Source: Clostridia bacterium
Lineage (GTDB): Bacteria > Bacillota > Clostridia > Oscillospirales > CAG-272
Reading direction: 5' to 3'
Length of the DNA stretch: 33,227 nt
NCBI GenBank assembly: GCA_017397175.1
Contig: JAFQKA010000012.1
Location: forward strand, 1 to 33,227
Shown here: positions 32,190 to 33,227 of the stretch, piece after piece
How the letters are laid out: every line of letters begins with the position of its first letter
How positions within the stretch are numbered: the first letter of the stretch is position 1
Program-made: the position numbers and the translations under genes
The notes under the pieces: model-generated
What the model saw: the letters and a program-made list of their open reading frames with translations, nothing else
Told to the model about the DNA's origin: nothing
Database searches by the model: none

Positions 32190-32232
32190 AAACTCCGAAC
32201 AGATAACCCGTTGGGTCATCTGTTCGGGGTTT
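32190..32232 (+). repeat. Hairpin H2 closing repeat unit 2
   Basis: AAACTCCGAACAGAT (32190-32204) pairs with ATCTGTTCGGGGTTT (32218-32232). Against H1 it shows one two-sided change (C-G to A-T) and one C to T that is a U-G pair only if the plus strand is the RNA. Confidence 0.85.
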
Positions 32233-32343
32233 AGAGATTTGAACTCAAGTGTTGCCTATTGCTCACCCAAACTCAAAGCCATCACCGCAACGCCTTTTCA
32301 AAGCGCAGAGCGCTTTGAGAGAGTTCAAATTAGACGTTCCGAT

Positions 32344-32381
32344 AAAAATAACGGACACCCCGCTGGGTGTCCGTTATTTTT
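32344..32381. terminator. Hairpin H3 / bidirectional terminator after unit 3
   Basis: A 17-bp perfect stem (32344-32360 with 32365-32381, core GGACACCC/GGGTGTCC) encloses CGCT, with A5 and T5 at its ends. It occupies the place of H1/H2 and aligns with them (AACAGAT to AACGGAC on the left, ATCTGTT to GTCCGTT on the right), so it may be a diverged member of the same hairpin family. Confidence 0.85.
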
Positions 32382-32595
32382 GGCGGAGAAGGAGCAATAC
32401 CCTTCAAGCACACAACAGCTAAGATTACGGTTTTCCGAATTTTTCCAAGATTAAACCTTATTGTGGTTATTATATCACAAAATTCTACAATGGTCAAGAG
32501 GGCATCTTTAACTCCTGTCTTGTATGCAAACTTTCACCATTATCATCAAAGATTTTGCTTACTCCAGTTTGATGGTAGAAATATTATTTTTTGTA

Positions 32596-33227
32596 TCATA
32601 CGTGTAAGATATAAGAAAACACGGTCGTATCGTTCCTGAAATGTGCAAGGTGAAAGACGGAGACAGCCATAAGACAAAGCTTGTCATACTTAGTCGGCAA
32701 GCCCTTTAACTTTGCCAATTTTCTATTCTCGCCGCGCAGGTAATAGTTGCCTTGTATCAGATGTTCCTTGAACAGTGCCGGCTTACCGGTTTTCTTGTTT
32801 ATTTTTGTTGTTTCGTATCGTAGCCGAACCTCTTGTTCCAGTTGTTCCCTACCTTCCTTTGTTTGACACAGGAACGCATAATAGTCATATGCCCTTTGCG
32901 CTTGCAAAGCGCGAAGATGATGGTAGTCTATTTTATTTTTGAATTCTTCGGAGGCGAAAATAAGCTCGTCAGGACCTTTGTCACGGAAATAGTATCTGAC
33001 AAACTCTACGTCCTCTGGCAATAGCCTCTGGAGTTGATTTTTTCCGCCCTTACCGCGTTGAACACAAACACAAGGATAACCGCTTTCGTCATAGACAAAA
33101 TCGCTTCCCTTGAGCCGTTTCAATTCTGCACGTCTGATTCCGACGCACTTCTGGAACTCCACCGTTCTTGCGTACTTGGGATTAGAAATATCATTGTCGC
33201 TGCGTTGAGCCTTGCCGTTATCACTGC
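32596..33227 (-). CDS. Tyrosine recombinase/integrase catalytic domain, 5' end outside the window
   Basis: The open frame continues to the window edge, so the N-terminus is missing; a GTG at 33162 is internal and has no reason to be the start. The visible ~210 residues include the catalytic Arg in VGIRRAELKRL, a Lys in RGKGGKNQ, HHLRALQAQRAYDYY (His and Arg), and FHLAHFRNDTTVFSYI with the final His and candidate nucleophile Tyr. Such proteins integrate or excise mobile elements. It lies beside the structured repeat array and an A/T-richer stretch, which may mark an element boundary. No att duplication could be identified inside the window. Confidence 0.85.
   Translation of the reverse strand, partial: SDNGKAQRSDNDISNPKYARTVEFQKCVGIRRAELKRLKGSDFVYDESGYPCVCVQRGKGGKNQLQRLLPEDVEFVRYYFRDKGPDELIFASEEFKNKIDYHHLRALQAQRAYDYYAFLCQTKEGREQLEQEVRLRYETTKINKKTGKPALFKEHLIQGNYYLRGENRKLAKLKGLPTKYDKLCLMAVSVFHLAHFRNDTTVFSYILHV

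Larger units (their letters stand above)
31929..32330. repeat. Tandem array of 152-bp structured units (2 full, 1 partial)
   Basis: Units begin with AGAGATTTGAACTC at 31929, 32081 and 32233, exactly 152 bp apart. Each has a possible three-way junction. P1 is ATTTGAA with TTCAAAT (31933-31939 with 32019-32025; 10 bp in unit 3, 32237-32246 with 32321-32330). P2 is GCGTTGC with GCAACGC (31945-31951 with 31983-31989). P3 is CAAATTGC with GCAATTTG (31995-32002 with 32005-32012), or CAAAGCGC with GCGCTTTG in unit 3. Units 1 and 2 end in a long hairpin. The paired changes between copies indicate selection on structure. Confidence 0.85.
31911..32595. other. 685-bp gene-free region: structured repeats then A/T-rich sequence
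   Basis: This stretch has no gene I can support. The first ~470 bases are the repeat array and its hairpins. From ~32382 it begins TGGCGGAGAAGGAG, similar to TGGCGAGGAAGAG before unit 1, and then becomes unstructured and visibly A/T-richer up to the recombinase gene. Open frames here (31854-32036, 32176-32454) are read-through of the repeats. Confidence 0.6.

Noticed and set aside
31929-32330. CRISPR array
   Set aside because: The units are 152 bp and nearly identical throughout, with no alternating short repeats and unique spacers, and no cas genes are present.
31854-32454. Short ORFs containing RDLNSSVAYCSPKLKA
   Set aside because: They are translations of the structured repeat units and run through hairpins and terminators. 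The repeats show constraint on base pairing, not on codons, and there is no ribosome site.

Overview
The window looks like a chromosomal segment of an anaerobic, spore-forming gut Bacillota (class Clostridia). The signs are an intact sporulation sigma-K gene, a SpoIVFB-like membrane protease, a PPi-type phosphofructokinase, a ferredoxin-linked 2-oxoacid oxidoreductase, a flavodiiron oxygen/NO-scavenging protein, and enzymes for plant and host glycans (GH42, GH36/Sip1-like, SGNH esterase). Shine-Dalgarno sequences are strong (GGAGG/AAGGAG), promoters are textbook sigma-A type, and most genes end in clean stem-loops. No rRNA, tRNA or CRISPR array was found. Family names come from motif recognition; no database was searched.

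Layout. Positions 95-2401 (-) hold a secreted BspA-type leucine-rich-repeat protein with a dockerin-like segment and near-identical 69-bp DNA repeats. Positions 2402-2688 hold palindromic intergenic elements. Then come an RluA pseudouridine synthase, upp and a LamG-phosphoesterase lipoprotein (all -). The last is divergent from a GH42 beta-galactosidase (+), which is followed by a SpoIVFB-like protease whose ribosome site lies inside the preceding hairpin. An SGNH hydrolase and sigK follow (-). A three-gene (+) operon (10908-14736) carries PPi-PFK, a TIM-barrel isomerase/epimerase-like protein and an unassigned (alpha/alpha)6-like enzyme. A TetR regulator (-) is divergent from two overlapping membrane-protein genes (+), followed by an SDR oxidoreductase (-).

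The metabolic centrepiece is the (-) operon at 17574-24159, whose genes overlap or nearly abut. Its order is an XRE-cupin-acyl-CoA synthetase fusion, a P-loop ATPase, a 2[4Fe-4S] ferredoxin, VorB-like alpha, TPP beta and gamma subunits, and IlvE. Read together they could interconvert branched-chain or aryl acids, acyl-CoAs, 2-oxoacids and amino acids, either as fermentation or as reductive-carboxylation salvage. The first protein could sense the pathway and control its own promoter.

The rest contains a PAQR/hemolysin III protein (-), a GH36-like enzyme (+), an orphan MazF/PemK toxin (-), a lipoprotein (+), shikimate kinase and a YfcE-like phosphodiesterase (-), a small FTR-like Fe-S protein (+) and a four-module flavodiiron protein (+). 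The right end (31911-33227) differs. It has a 152-bp-period array of structured repeats with compensatory base changes between copies, a visibly A/T-richer stretch, and a tyrosine recombinase cut by the window edge. This looks like the border of a mobile element or a structured-repeat locus, and it is the least explained part of the window.
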